From positions 1 through 52,106 of the forward strand of contig MKJV01000115.1 of assembly GCA_001942185.1 (NCBI GenBank): DNA of 52,106 bases, in the 5' to 3' direction. How positions within the stretch are numbered: position 1 is the first letter of the stretch; every line of letters begins with the position of its first letter. Under the pieces are notes generated by a model. The model searched no databases and was not told the origin of the DNA. It saw nothing but the letters and a program-made list of their open reading frames with translations. The position numbers and the translations under genes are program-made. Source of the stretch: Pseudonocardia sp. CNS-004 (GTDB lineage: Bacteria; Actinomycetota; Actinomycetes; Mycobacteriales; Pseudonocardiaceae). Shown here piece after piece: positions 27,155-36,391 of the stretch.

Positions 27155-28900
27155 GTGAACGCCCCGGCTGCCGCGCTGCTCGACGGGCGCTACCGGGTGG
27201 GCAGGCCACTGGCCCGTGGGGGGATGTCCACGGTGTACCAGGGCACCGACACCCGGCTGGACCGCCCGGTCGCGATCAAGGTGATGGACCCCGGCCTGGC
27301 GGGCGATCCGGCGTTCCGCGCCCGGTTCGAGCGGGAGGCCCGTTCCGCGGCGCGGATCGACCATCCGTCCGTCGTCGACGTGTACGACCAGGGCGAGGCC
27401 GTCACCGGTGCCGGCACCGGGCTCGGCGGGGACGGCCCGCTGCTGTTCCTCGTGATGGAGCTGGTGGAGGGCGGCACGCTGCGCGACGTGCTGCGCGCCC
27501 GGGGCCCGCTCGGGGTGCCCGCGGCCTTCGCCGTGCTCGAGCAGGTGCTCGCCGGGCTGGCCGCGGCCCACCGGCTCGGCCTCGTGCACCGCGACGTCAA
27601 GCCGGAGAACGTGCTGATCAGCCGCACGGGCGAGGTCAAGGTCGCCGACTTCGGCCTGGTCACCGCGAGCGCCCACGCCGGCGCCAGCACCGCCGGGATG
27701 ATCATGGGGACGGTCGCGTACCTGTCGCCCGAGCAGGTCGCCACCGGCGACGCCGACGCCCGCAGCGACGTGTACGCGGCCGGCATCGTGCTGTACGAGC
27801 TGCTCACCGGAGCACCGCCGTACAGCGGCGACACGGCGATCTCGGTGGCCTACCGGCACGTCAACTCGGACGTGCCGCCTCCGTCGCAGATCGCCGGTGA
27901 GGTGCCACCCGAGCTGGACCGGCTCGTGCTGCGCTGCACCCGCCGCGACCCGGCCGCCCGGCCCGCCGATGCGGCGGCGATGCTGGCGGAGCTGCACCAG
28001 GTGGCCGTGGCGCTGGAGGTCCCGCGGGTGCCGCCGCCGGTGCCGCCGCCGCGGCCCGTCGAGGAGCAGGACACCGTGCCCGCGGCCCCGCAGCGCATGC
28101 CCGCCGGCACGGCGGTCGCCGCGCTCCCCGGCCAGGGGCCGCGCGGCACCCGGGCACTCCCCCGTCCCGACGACGACGGCCCGCCGCCGCACGTGCGGGC
28201 CCGCAGGCGCGGCCGCCGCGCCTTCGCCGTGTGGACGGCCATCGTGCTCGTGCTGGCCCTGCTCGTCGGTGTCACGGCGTGGTGGCTGGGCAGCGGGCGC
28301 TGGACGGCGATGCCGAGCGTGGTGGGGCTGGAGGTGACGGCCGCCCAGCGGCTGCTCACCGACTCCGGCCTCGTCGGGCGCGTCACGGAGACCTTCGACG
28401 ACGAGGTCGACGACGGGCTCGTCATCGCCACCGACCCGCCACCGCGGGCGGAGCTGCTGCGCGGCAGCACCGTGCAGGTCACGGTCTCGACCGGGCGCCC
28501 GACCGTGCCCGACATCGCGCCGGGCACGTCGGTGGCCGACGCCGAGCGGGCGGTGCGCGAGGCCGGCCTCACCCCGGTGTCCGGCGACACGGACGAGGAC
28601 GACTCGGTGCCGGAGGGCGCGGTGGTGCGCACCGACCCGGAGGCAGGAGCGGAGCTGCAGGTCGGCGGCGAGGTGGAGATCGTGGTGAGCAGCGGCGAGT
28701 CCGACACCGTGGAGGTGCCCTCGGTCGTCGGGAAGGACTTCGACGAGGCCGAGGAGATCCTCGACGAGCTCGATCTCGAGGCCGACGGCCGCAGCGCGCT
28801 GCCGTTCATCGGGCGCAAGGACGGCCGGGTCGTCGAGCAGCGGCCGTCGCCCGGCACCGAGGTGGAGCGCGGCAGCACGGTCACCCTCGTCACCGTGTGA
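27155..28900 (+). CDS. pknL: Serine/threonine protein kinase PknL with PASTA domains
   Basis: Intact 581-residue receptor kinase. The kinase domain shows the Gly-rich loop RPLARGGMSTVYQG, the lysine in VAIKVMD, catalytic HRDVKPENVL, ADFGL and GTVAYLSPEQ. A Pro-rich juxtamembrane segment and a helix (AVWTAIVLVLALLVGVTAWWL) lead to three extracellular PASTA repeats beginning MPSVVGLEVTAAQRLL, VPDIAPGTSVADAERAV and VPSVVGKDFDEAEEIL. PASTA domains sense muropeptides or lipid II. To my knowledge M. tuberculosis PknL is shorter and lacks them, so this version may sense cell-wall state directly. The start is GTG 27155. Confidence 0.93.
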   Translation: MNAPAAALLDGRYRVGRPLARGGMSTVYQGTDTRLDRPVAIKVMDPGLAGDPAFRARFEREARSAARIDHPSVVDVYDQGEAVTGAGTGLGGDGPLLFLVMELVEGGTLRDVLRARGPLGVPAAFAVLEQVLAGLAAAHRLGLVHRDVKPENVLISRTGEVKVADFGLVTASAHAGASTAGMIMGTVAYLSPEQVATGDADARSDVYAAGIVLYELLTGAPPYSGDTAISVAYRHVNSDVPPPSQIAGEVPPELDRLVLRCTRRDPAARPADAAAMLAELHQVAVALEVPRVPPPVPPPRPVEEQDTVPAAPQRMPAGTAVAALPGQGPRGTRALPRPDDDGPPPHVRARRRGRRAFAVWTAIVLVLALLVGVTAWWLGSGRWTAMPSVVGLEVTAAQRLLTDSGLVGRVTETFDDEVDDGLVIATDPPPRAELLRGSTVQVTVSTGRPTVPDIAPGTSVADAERAVREAGLTPVSGDTDEDDSVPEGAVVRTDPEAGAELQVGGEVEIVVSSGESDTVEVPSVVGKDFDEAEEILDELDLEADGRSALPFIGRKDGRVVEQRPSPGTEVERGSTVTLVTV

Positions 28901-28918
28901 CGACCGCGCGGGAGGGGC

Positions 28919-30303
28919 TCACCCCCGCAGCATCTCCGCCACGAGGAACGCCAGCTCCAGCGACTGCTGCGTGTTCAGCCGGGGATCGCAGGCCGTCTCG
29001 TACCGGCCGGCCAGGTCGGCGTCGGAGATCTCCTGGCGCCGCCGAGGCACTCGGTGACGTCCTCCCCGGTGACCTCGACGTGGATGCCACCGGGGTGCGT
29101 GCCGAGGGCGCGGTGCACCTCGAAGAAGCCCTGCACCTCGTCGACGATCCGGTCGAAGTGGCGGGTCTTGTAGCCGGTGGTGGACTCGTGGGTGTTGCCG
29201 TGCATCGGGTCGCACTGCCAGATGACCTTGTGCCCGGACGCCTCGACCTTCTCGACGATCGCCGGCAGCACGTCGCGGACCCGCCCGTTGCCCATCCGGC
29301 TGACCAGCGTGAGCCGGCCCGGTGTGCCCTTCGGGTCGAGCCGCTCCACGTACTCGACGGCCAGCTCGGGCGTCGTGCTCGGGCCGATCTTGAGCCCGAT
29401 CGGGTTGGCCATCAGCTCGGCGAGTGCGATGTGGGCGCCGTCGAGCTGGCGGGTGCGCTCCCCGATCCACAGGAAGTGCGCCGAGAGGTCGTAGAGCCGC
29501 GGCTGCGGGTGGGTGGTGTCCAGGCGCAGCATCGCGCGCTCGTAGTCGATCAGCAGCGCCTCGTGGCTGGCGTAGAACTCCACGCTGTGCAGGTTGTGGT
29601 CCTCCACGCCGCAGGCCTGCATGAAGTGGACGGCGCGCTCGATCTCGGTGGCGAGGTCCTCGAACCGCTCCCCCGCAGGCGAGGTGCGCACGAAGTCCTT
29701 GTTCCAGTCGTGCACCATCGTCAGGTCGGCCATGCCGGTGGCGGTGAGCGCCCGCACCAGGTTCATCGCGCGCCCGCGTTCGCGTACGCGCGGACCATGC
29801 GCGACGGGTCGGCACCCGGCCGCCGGGGTGGCCACGAGCGAGTTGACGATGTCGCCGCGGTAGGACGGCAGGCCCAGCGCGTCGATGGGGGCACTGCGCG
29901 GCTTGGCGTACTGCCCGGCGATCCGCCCGACCTTCACCACCGGCAGCGACGCGCCGTAGGTCAGCACGATCGCCATCTGCAGCAGCGTGCGGATGGTGGC
30001 CCGGATGTGCGGCTCGGTGTTGTCGACGAACGTCTCCGCACAGTCGCCACCCTGCAGCAGGAACGCCTCGCCCCTCGCCACGGCCGCGAGGCGCTCCCGC
30101 AGGCGGTCGACCTCCGGCGGCAGCGTCACCGGCGGCACGCTCTCGAGGACGGTGCGGACGTGGGCGACGTGCGCGGCGTCGGGCCACTCGGGCTGCTGCG
30201 CCGCCGGGCGGGCCAGCGCATCGTCGAGCCGGGCCCGCAGATCAGAAGGCAGCGGGGGCAGCTCGGGCAGCACCTCGACCGGTGCGTCGACCGTCCAGTT
30301 CAC
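28919..30303 (-). CDS. aroG: 3-deoxy-D-arabino-heptulosonate 7-phosphate synthase, class II
   Basis: This is the first enzyme of the shikimate pathway, plant-like class II (Rv2178c type). Signatures include LLQGGDCAETFVDN, VVKVGRIAGQYAKPRS, NKDFVRTSPAGERFEDLA, GLKIGPSTTPEL and WQCDPMHGNTHES. The start is ATG 30303 (MNWTVDAPVEVLPELP). Two compensating indels between about 29770 and 29820 put a short stretch out of frame: the conserved DPSRMVRAYANAGAAMNL is readable only in another frame. A further break near 29037 precedes the C-terminus ISDADLAGRYETACDPRLNT. All three look like sequence errors. The 3' end is 18 bp from that of pknL. Confidence 0.92.
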
Positions 30304-30404
30304 GAGACAGGAGCCTAGAACGTGCCGGAAGCGTGGCTCTCACCACCTCGGCGACACCCGTTCAGCCCGATTCCGACCGATCGTGATCGGGAATCTCCGG
30401 TGGC

Positions 30405-30548
30405 ATGAACACTCTGCTGTGGATAATCGCCGCGGTCCTCGTCGTCGCCGGTGTGTTCGCGATCCTGCGCAAGCAGCTGGTCTGGGGGATCGTGCTCATC
30501 GTCGTGGGCCTGCTCGTCGGCCCCGGCGGCGTCAGCATCTTCACCTGA
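30405..30548 (+). CDS. GPGG-motif small membrane protein
   Basis: This is a 47-residue protein too short for many gene callers. The sequence MNTLLWIIAAVLVVAGVFAI, then LRKQLVWG and IVLIVVGLLVGPGGVSIF, gives two hydrophobic helices joined by a short basic turn, with the GPGG motif near the end. Such small membrane proteins are conserved in actinobacteria; their function is unknown. The start is ATG 30405. It is convergent with the RNase AS gene, 12 bp apart. Confidence 0.8.
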   Translation: MNTLLWIIAAVLVVAGVFAILRKQLVWGIVLIVVGLLVGPGGVSIFT

Positions 30549-30560
30549 CCGGATCGCCGG

Positions 30561-31046
30561 TCAACGCGCGGCCACCGCGTCGATCGCGTCCCACCGCCTG
30601 CGGTTGAGCCGCGCGTCGGCCAGCGCGTCGTGCGCGTCGGGGGTGGGCGGCGGCAGAGGTGGGCGCCCTGCGTCCTCCCAGCGCTGCCGCAACTCGCGCG
30701 TGAACCTCGGGAGGGCGCGCGGCAACGCCGGCATCGCCCCCCACAGCTGGCAGAGCGCCACGTGGTCGTACGCGGCGATCCACGCCCACAGCTCCACGTC
30801 GCCGGGCGCCGAGGTGAGGAACTCCAGCAGGTCGGCCCGCAGGCGGGCGCGCGAGCGCCATGCCGGGTCGGCGGGCGAGGGCAGCTTCGGCAGCACGTTG
30901 GCCCGCACCCACGGCCCGGCCTTGGTGGGATCGAACTCGGTGGACACCGCGTAGAACTCGCGCCCGTCCTCCCCGACCACGCCGATCGACACCAGGTCGA
31001 TCGTCGTCCCGTCCTCGATGAACTCGCAGTCGTAGAAGAACCGCAT
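30561..31046 (-). CDS. Polyadenylate-specific 3'-exoribonuclease AS homologue
   Basis: Homologue of Rv2179c, a DEDDh-family 3'-5' exoribonuclease that prefers adenylate-containing RNA. The metal-binding residues are visible: Asp and Glu in FFYDCEFIEDG, Asp in WAWIAAYDHVALCQ, and the His-Asp pair in PDAHDALADARLN. At 161 residues it is of normal size. The start is ATG 31046. The gene is intact. Position next to the DAHP synthase gene matches M. tuberculosis. Confidence 0.88.
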   Translation of the reverse strand: MRFFYDCEFIEDGTTIDLVSIGVVGEDGREFYAVSTEFDPTKAGPWVRANVLPKLPSPADPAWRSRARLRADLLEFLTSAPGDVELWAWIAAYDHVALCQLWGAMPALPRALPRFTRELRQRWEDAGRPPLPPPTPDAHDALADARLNRRRWDAIDAVAAR

Positions 31047-31065
31047 TTCCGTCCCGTTCCGCTGG

Positions 31066-31233
31066 TCAGCGACCCGTCAGCCACTTCAGGTCCGCACGGC
31101 CCGCAGGACCGGGCAGCGCAGCCACCACAGCATCCCCCGTGCGGTCGCCGCCGGGGTCAGGCGCGACGACCGCTGACGAGTGTGCCAACCCGCCCGCCGC
31201 CACCGTGACCGGCTCCCCGTTACAGATCAACAC
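31066..31233 (-). CDS. Possible small ORF or C-terminal remnant, unknown
   Basis: A 55-codon frame opens at GTG 31233 (VLICNGEPVTVAAGGLAHSS) and ends KWLTGR. It has somewhat protein-like composition but more T-ending codons than its neighbours. It could be a small gene, the displaced C-terminus of the upstream membrane protein if an indel lies near 31250, or non-coding. I do not recognise it. Confidence 0.25.
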   Translation of the reverse strand: MLICNGEPVTVAAGGLAHSSAVVAPDPGGDRTGDAVVAALPGPAGRADLKWLTGR

Positions 31234-31249
31234 GGCCCGGTCCGGCCGG

Positions 31250-32044
31250 TCAGTCCTCGTCGGGGTCGGCCCCGGACTCGGTGTCGGACCCGGCGTCGGA
31301 TTCGGGCGCATCCTCGTCGGATTCGGCTGCTTCGCCGGATCGGGTCTCCTCACCGGTCTCCGCGTCGGCGATGGCGGGGCCGGCCGGGGCACCCCCGGGC
31401 GGTGGCACCGCGGTGTCGGCGTCCTGCCGGTCCTCCTGCACCCTCCCGGTGGCGGAGGCGGGTGCCTCCGCCGTGGTGGCAGGCGGCTGCGGTGCCGGGG
31501 CCCTCGTCGGGCGTGGCCGCTGCGTGGTCCGCGGCGCGCGTTCCCGCGTCGGTTCGGGTTCGGGGGTGGGTTCGGCCTCGGTCGTGGCCGGTGGCGGGGT
31601 GGTGGCCTCCACGCTCGGCGGCGCGGTGGCCGTCGGCACCGGCTGCAGCATCGGCGTGGCGGACCTGCGGTCCGCCGTGGGCCCCTGCAGCCACCCCGCG
31701 AACGCGGACGTCGCCGCGATCACCACCAGCGCCACGGCGGCGAACGCCGCCCACGGCGCCATGATCCCCGACAGCAGGGGACGCGCGGCCGGCTCCTGCG
31801 GGGCCGGCTCCGTCATGGCCGGGATCACCGCGGTGGGCCGGTCGTCCTGCGGGACGACGGCCGTGGCGCCCATGTCGTCGTCGACCGGGCCGGCCGCGGG
31901 CCGGGGGCCCGCGTCCCCGGCGTCGGGCTCGCGCTCCTCCGGGCCCCCTGAGCCGAGGAGGACGTCCTCGTGCTCCGGCCCGACGAGCGGGTCGTCTGCC
32001 CGGAGTGGGTCGTCCGGCTCGCCCACACCCGACCATTGCGCCAC
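31250..32044 (-). CDS. Single-pass membrane protein with Pro/Thr-rich and acidic tail, unknown
   Basis: About 264 residues. An acidic cytoplasmic N-terminus is followed by a membrane helix (MAPWAAFAAVALVVIAATSA). A long extracytoplasmic segment rich in Pro, Thr and Glu and an acidic end (ESDEDAPESDAGSDTESGAD) complete it. I do not recognise a domain. The layout suggests a cell-wall-spanning stalk. The start is GTG 32044; TAATAC (32054-32059) lies nine bases before it, so the transcript may have almost no leader. It lies between the PlsC-like and RNase AS genes on the same strand. Confidence 0.65.
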   Translation of the reverse strand: MAQWSGVGEPDDPLRADDPLVGPEHEDVLLGSGGPEEREPDAGDAGPRPAAGPVDDDMGATAVVPQDDRPTAVIPAMTEPAPQEPAARPLLSGIMAPWAAFAAVALVVIAATSAFAGWLQGPTADRRSATPMLQPVPTATAPPSVEATTPPPATTEAEPTPEPEPTRERAPRTTQRPRPTRAPAPQPPATTAEAPASATGRVQEDRQDADTAVPPPGGAPAGPAIADAETGEETRSGEAAESDEDAPESDAGSDTESGADPDED

Positions 32045-32053
32045 GCGAGCACG

Positions 32054-32059
32054 GTATTA
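32054..32059 (-). promoter_or_regulatory. -10 element upstream of the 31250-32044 gene
   Basis: TAATAC on the minus strand is followed by nine bases and the GTG start. Confidence 0.45.
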
Positions 32060-32101
32060 CGCGCGGCTACTCACGCGTACGCCGGTGGTCGATTCGTGGT
32101 G

Positions 32102-32890
32102 TCAGCTGGCGCGCGTGCCGGGCACCCGGCCCGAGCCGCGGCCGTCGTCGGTGGGGATCGGCGGGGTGGGGCCCGCGGCGTCCGGCTCGGCCGCCTTCTG
32201 CTCGGCCGACGCCGCGGCCGCCTTCTCCTTGACCGACGCCGCGTACAGGTCGACGTAGGTCTGCCCGGACAGTTCCATCAGTGAGTACATGATCTCGTCG
32301 GTCATCGAGCGCTCGATGAACCGGTCGCCCGCCATGCCGGCGTAGCGGGAGAAGTCCAGCGGCGGGCCGATCTTGATGCGCACCTTGCGGGGCCGCCAGA
32401 TCCGCGATCCGATCGGGTTGACGCGGTCGGTACCGATCATCGCCACCGGGACCACCGTGACGTCGGCCTCGAGGGCCATCCGCGCCACCCCGGTCTTGCC
32501 CTTGTAGAGCCGTCCGTCCGGGGACCGGGTGCCCTCGGGGTAGATGCCCAGCAGCTTGCCCTCGCGCAGCAACCGGACGGCGGTGTCCATCGCGGCCTGC
32601 GCCGCCGACCCCCCGGACCGGTCGATCGGCACCTGGCCGACACCGGTGAAGAAGATCTTCTTGAACCACCCGAGGAGACCCGGCTGCGTGAAGTACTCGC
32701 GCTTGGCGAGGAACGTGATGCGCCGCGGCACCAGCAACGGCAGGAAGAACGAGTCGGCGACGGCGAGGTGATTGCTCGCCAAGATCGCCCCGCCCCGCGC
32801 GGGGACGTGCTCGAGGCCCTCGACCGAGGGCCGGAAGAACAGCCGCAGCAACGGGCCGAGGAGCACGAACTTGGACCACCAGTACAGCAC
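32102..32890 (-). CDS. 1-acylglycerol-3-phosphate O-acyltransferase (PlsC-like)
   Basis: Membrane-associated lysophosphatidate-type acyltransferase, homologue of Rv2182c. Catalytic motif I is SNHLAVADSFFLP (HX4D), motif II surrounds TFLAKREYF, and motif III is LGIYPEGTRSPDG. A hydrophobic N-terminus (FVLLGPLLRLFF) anchors it. At 262 residues it is normal, with a low-complexity C-terminal tail. The start is GTG 32890. It likely acts in phospholipid or PIM synthesis; the exact acceptor is not determined by sequence. Confidence 0.88.
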   Translation of the reverse strand: MLYWWSKFVLLGPLLRLFFRPSVEGLEHVPARGGAILASNHLAVADSFFLPLLVPRRITFLAKREYFTQPGLLGWFKKIFFTGVGQVPIDRSGGSAAQAAMDTAVRLLREGKLLGIYPEGTRSPDGRLYKGKTGVARMALEADVTVVPVAMIGTDRVNPIGSRIWRPRKVRIKIGPPLDFSRYAGMAGDRFIERSMTDEIMYSLMELSGQTYVDLYAASVKEKAAAASAEQKAAEPDAAGPTPPIPTDDGRGSGRVPGTRAS

Positions 32891-33109
32891 CTGGGCGTGC
32901 CCCCTCCAGCTCGACGGCGCCAGCCTACGGAGCCGCCCGAGCCGCCGACAACGGGCACGGCCGTGTCGAAGAGGATCGGTGCCGAACTCTTCCCATTTCC
33001 CGGTCCTGGCGTGTCAGGATGGAGCTCCCACCGCGTGCGCTCCCCCCGGCCCGCCGGCTCGAGGGCGGCGCACCCGGACCGTGGCAGGCGCACCGAGGGA
33101 GGAGGCCGC

Positions 33110-33600
33110 GTGAACCGCGATCCCGACGAGCGCCCCCAGCCCGACGGCGCGGCGCCCGACGAGTTCGAGTCGATCGTGGCCCTGTGGCGCAACGACGGGG
33201 ACGTGCCCGAGTGGCCCGACGGTGACGAGCCCGGCGAGGCCACGCAGGCCGGCACCGCGCAGGCCGACGTCGACGTCCCCGCTCCGCAGCCGCCACCGGC
33301 ACCGCCCCCCATGCCGCCCCGCTCCTACTCGCCCCCGCCGTTGCCCGAGGACGAGCACTTCATCCCGCCCGAGCCCCCGCCACTGCCGCGCCTTGGCCCG
33401 CCCGCGCTCGTCGGGCTCGTCCTGATCGCGATCGGGATCGTCCTGGTCGTCGCTCCCGGCTGGCTGGGCATCGCCGACCCGTACGGCCTCCCGCTGGGCC
33501 TCGTCGCCTGGCGGCCGGCCTGGGCTGGCTGGTGCTGCGGCTGTGGCCCGACCCGTCCGACCGCAGCGACGACGACGGCGACGACGGCGCGATCGTCTAG
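33110..33600 (+). CDS. Small membrane protein with acidic/Pro-rich N-terminus, unknown
   Basis: About 163 residues. The start is GTG 33110 with GGGAGGAGG upstream. The acidic N-terminus (EFESIVALWRNDGDVPEWPD) and Pro-rich middle precede two hydrophobic helices, ALVGLVLIAIGIVLVVAPGW and, after a one-base break near 33512, AGLGWLVLRLW. An acidic tail ends at TAG 33600. The break is explained by a missing G (TGGGCG for TGGCG). Function is unknown; related small proteins are common next to the PlsC-like gene in actinobacteria. Confidence 0.65.
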
Positions 33601-33660
33601 GTCGCGTGTGACAAGCGGCGCAGCCGATTGTTGGAGCACGCCACCGGCACCGCCGCGGGT

Positions 33661-33746
33661 TCTCAGACGTCTTCTCGCGAGGACAGCGCCGACGCTGTGA
33701 ACTGGCGTCCATGAGGAGGCGATCCCGGAGCGAGAAGGCGTCTGAG
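33661..33746. terminator. Nested inverted repeat between convergent genes
   Basis: TCTCAGACGTCTTCTCGC (33661-33678) faces GCGAGAAGGCGTCTGAG (33730-33746) with one mismatch. A smaller hairpin, ACAGCG-CCGA-CGCTGT, sits at 33683-33698 between the arms. It lies in the 190-bp gap between the convergent 33110 gene and the ROK kinase gene. Confidence 0.55.
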
Positions 33747-33792
33747 GTTCCGCTACCGGCACCGCTACGCAACCACGCCACTTCTAAAATCC

Positions 33793-34749
33793 CTAGGCGC
33801 GGTGGGCCACCTCGCGGGCCAGCTGCGCGGCACCCACCACCGCGGCGGCCTCGCCCAGCTGGGCCGTCCGGATGCGGGCGAGCGGGCGGCGGCCCGCCCC
33901 GGTGACCGTGGCGGCGTAGTGCTCGCGCGCCTCGTCGAGGAAGAGCGGCGCCGACACCGACACTCCCCCGCCGATCACCACCAGCTCCGGGTCGAACACG
34001 TCGGCCACGATCGCGAGCCCTTCGCCGAGCCAGCGCGCGAGGTCGTCCATCGCCGCGCACGCCACCGGGTCGCCGTCGCGGGCGGCGGCCGCCACGCGCT
34101 GGCCGGTGACACGGCCCGGGTCGCCCGCCACGAGCCTGCGCAGCAGCGGTGACCGGCCCGGGTCGCGGGCCAGCAGCTCGACCGCCGTGGTGGCCAGCGC
34201 CGTGCCGCTGCAGTAGCGCTCCCAGCACCCGTTCTTGCCGCACGGGCAGGGGCGCCCGTCGGGCACGACCCGCAGGTGCCCCAGCTCCGGCGCCACGCCG
34301 AACGCGCCGCGGTAGATCTCGCCGTCGAGCAGCAGGGCCGAGCCTATACCGGTGCCGAGGGCCACGAACACCACCGTTGCCGCCCCCGACGCGGCGCCGA
34401 AGTGCCGCTCGGCGAGCGCTGCCGCGTTCGCGTCGTGCTCGACGACGACCGGCAGGCCGATCCGGTCGGCGATCCGGTCGGCGACCGGCGCGTCGCGCCA
34501 CGACAGGTGCGGGGCGAACCGGACGCCGCGACGGTCCGGCGTGACGAACCCGGCGAGCGCCAGCCCCACGGCACCGATCGGGTGCCGTGCCGCGAGCTCC
34601 CCGATCACCCCGGCGAGCGCCGCCTCCAGCGCAGTCTCACTGCGCGGGGTCGGGGTGCGCGCGGTGTCGTGGACGTTGCCTTCGGCGTCGACGACCCCGG
34701 CCCGCACGCTCGTCCCGCCGACGTCGACGCCGATGGTCAGGGCCGTCAT
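33793..34749 (-). CDS. ROK-family glucokinase-like sugar kinase
   Basis: Intact 318-residue ROK protein. The ATP-binding GVDVGGTSVRAGVVDAEG opens it; VVEHDANAAALAERHFG and VFVALGTGIGSALLLDGEIY are the catalytic Asp and phosphate regions; GRPCPCGKNGCWERYCSG is the zinc-binding CxCGxxGC motif. No helix-turn-helix precedes it, so it is a kinase, not a NagC-type repressor. Glucose is the likely substrate, by family. The ATG at 34749 overlaps the stop of the upstream gene (ATGA). Stop is TAG 33793-33795. Confidence 0.9.
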   Translation of the reverse strand: MTALTIGVDVGGTSVRAGVVDAEGNVHDTARTPTPRSETALEAALAGVIGELAARHPIGAVGLALAGFVTPDRRGVRFAPHLSWRDAPVADRIADRIGLPVVVEHDANAAALAERHFGAASGAATVVFVALGTGIGSALLLDGEIYRGAFGVAPELGHLRVVPDGRPCPCGKNGCWERYCSGTALATTAVELLARDPGRSPLLRRLVAGDPGRVTGQRVAAAARDGDPVACAAMDDLARWLGEGLAIVADVFDPELVVIGGGVSVSAPLFLDEAREHYAATVTGAGRRPLARIRTAQLGEAAAVVGAAQLAREVAHRA

Positions 34750-35135
34750 GGCGTCCGCCGGTGCACGGTGATCCGCTGCACGTGGCGCACGGGAGGCGCG
34801 TCGGCCTCATCGGCCGGTGCGGCGGTGGCCGGCCCGCTGTCCTCGAGCGCCGTGCGCAGCACGGCCACCAGCCCGGCCGCGTGCTCGGCCAGCCGCACGG
34901 CGAGCTCGGGGCGCTCCCCGCGCAGCGCGGCGATGACGGCGCAGATCGGGCACGAGGCGCAGGCGGCCGGCCCGCCTCCGCTGCCGTCCTGCTCGCTGCC
35001 GTCCGGTTCGCTGCCGTCCGGTTCGCTGCGCAGGCGGTCGAGCACCGGGTCGATCCGGTCGAGGGCGACGCGGACGAGCTCCCTGAGGTCGTCCCCGATG
35101 CCCGCGTGGCTGCCGCACCCGTCGGCGGCGGTCAC
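34746..35135 (-). CDS. Small Cys-motif protein linked to the ArsA-like ATPase gene
   Basis: This 129-residue protein carries CASCPICAVIAALRGERPEL, a Cys cluster that could bind metal. The N-terminus is helical (LRELVRVALDRIDPVLDRLR), and a short tandem GSEPD repeat lies between. GTG 35135 overlaps the ArsA-like stop as GTGA, and its own stop overlaps the ROK kinase ATG. The position corresponds to Rv2183c. Function is unknown; the tight overlap suggests it works with the ATPase. Confidence 0.7.
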   Translation of the reverse strand: MTAADGCGSHAGIGDDLRELVRVALDRIDPVLDRLRSEPDGSEPDGSEQDGSGGGPAACASCPICAVIAALRGERPELAVRLAEHAAGLVAVLRTALEDSGPATAAPADEADAPPVRHVQRITVHRRTP

Positions 35136-36354
35136 CGGAGCCAGACCGCGGGATCGGGCACGAACGCGACGCGCAGGTCGTCTCCGGCGACGTGGGCGTC
35201 GGTGACGGTGCAGCGGCGCAGCACCGACGGCAGCGCGATCATCCGGCGGGTGCCGCCCGTGGTGACCGCGAGCTCGTCGTCGAGGCGGACGAGGTCCACC
35301 GGCCCGCTCGCCACGCCGGGCAGGCGCAGGACCAGGTCGAACGCCGAGTCGGGCGAGGTACCGCTGCCCGCGGTGCGGTTCACCTGCAGCAGCGGGGCGG
35401 CCGGTGCGTCGGCGGGGGCCGCGGGGTCCTCGGCGCCGTAGAGGGCGGCGGCGAGCTCCCGCAGCGCGGGCAGCCCGGTGGGTTCGGCGGAGGTGTGCTC
35501 CGCGACGCGCAGCGGCACCGGCAACGCCTCCAGCCCGGCGAGCACGGCCCGCTGCTCGGTGTGCCGCTCGCGCAGCCAGCGCCCCGCGGGCCCGCGCAGC
35601 GACGACGGCGCCTCGGGCATGAGGCGATTGGCGACCAGCCCGTCCACCCGCAGCCCGTACAGCGCCAGCGCGGTGAGCGTACGGCGGGTCTCGGCCGCCA
35701 CCACGCGTTCCGGGGTGAGCACGAGCCGGATCGACGTCGTGTCCTGGTCGGCCAGCAGCCGGTGGAGCCCCTGCAGCTGTCCGGCGAGGCCGTCGAGCGC
35801 GGCGACGGCGCGGTCCCACGCCGGCTGCGCGTCCCGGCCCGCGGCGAGACCGCTGATCAGCCCGCGGACCGACCTGCGGTGTGCGGGGAACAGGCGTTCC
35901 AGGTACGTCGAGAGCGCCTCGGGCAGGCCGAGCAGCCGCAGCGTCTCCGCGGTGGGCCCGCAGTCGACGACCACGACCTCCCACAGCCCGCTCTCGGCGA
36001 GCCTGCGCACCTCGCCGAGCGCGAGCAGATCCTCCACCCCGGGCACGACGGTGAGCTCGTCCGCCACCAGCTCGTCGACCCCGCGCCCGCGAGCAGCGTG
36101 CCCAGGTGCTCCTGCAGGCGGGCCCACGCCCCGTCGAGCAGGGTCCGGGTGTCGACGTGGGCGGCGAAGAGGCCCGGGTCCAGCTCGGCGGGCTGGTCGC
36201 CCAGCTCGGCCTCGAAGGCGTCGCCGAGCGAGTGCGCGGGGTCGGTGGAGACCGCCAGCACCTTGCGGCCGGAACGCGCGAGGTGGGCGGCGGTGGCCGC
36301 GGCGAGGGTGGTCTTGCCGACGCCTCCCTTGCCGGTGAACAGGACGACGCGCAC
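35132..36354 (-). CDS. ArsA/Get3-like ATPase
   Basis: Homologue of Rv2184c. The N-terminus MRVVLFTGKGGVGKTTLAAA is the P-loop with the signature Lys of the Get3/ArsA family, and LAVSTDPAHSLGDAF and VVVVDCGPTAETLRLLGLPE follow. It has a single nucleotide-binding domain, so it would dimerise. Get3 proteins deliver tail-anchored membrane proteins, but the actinobacterial role is unproven. A frame break near 36085 separates the N-terminal 90 residues from the rest; it is likely an error. Merged length is about 407 residues. The start is ATG 36354. Confidence 0.85.
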
Positions 36355-36391
36355 GACGCGGAAGGGTAATCGCGGGATCAGCCCGGGTTCG

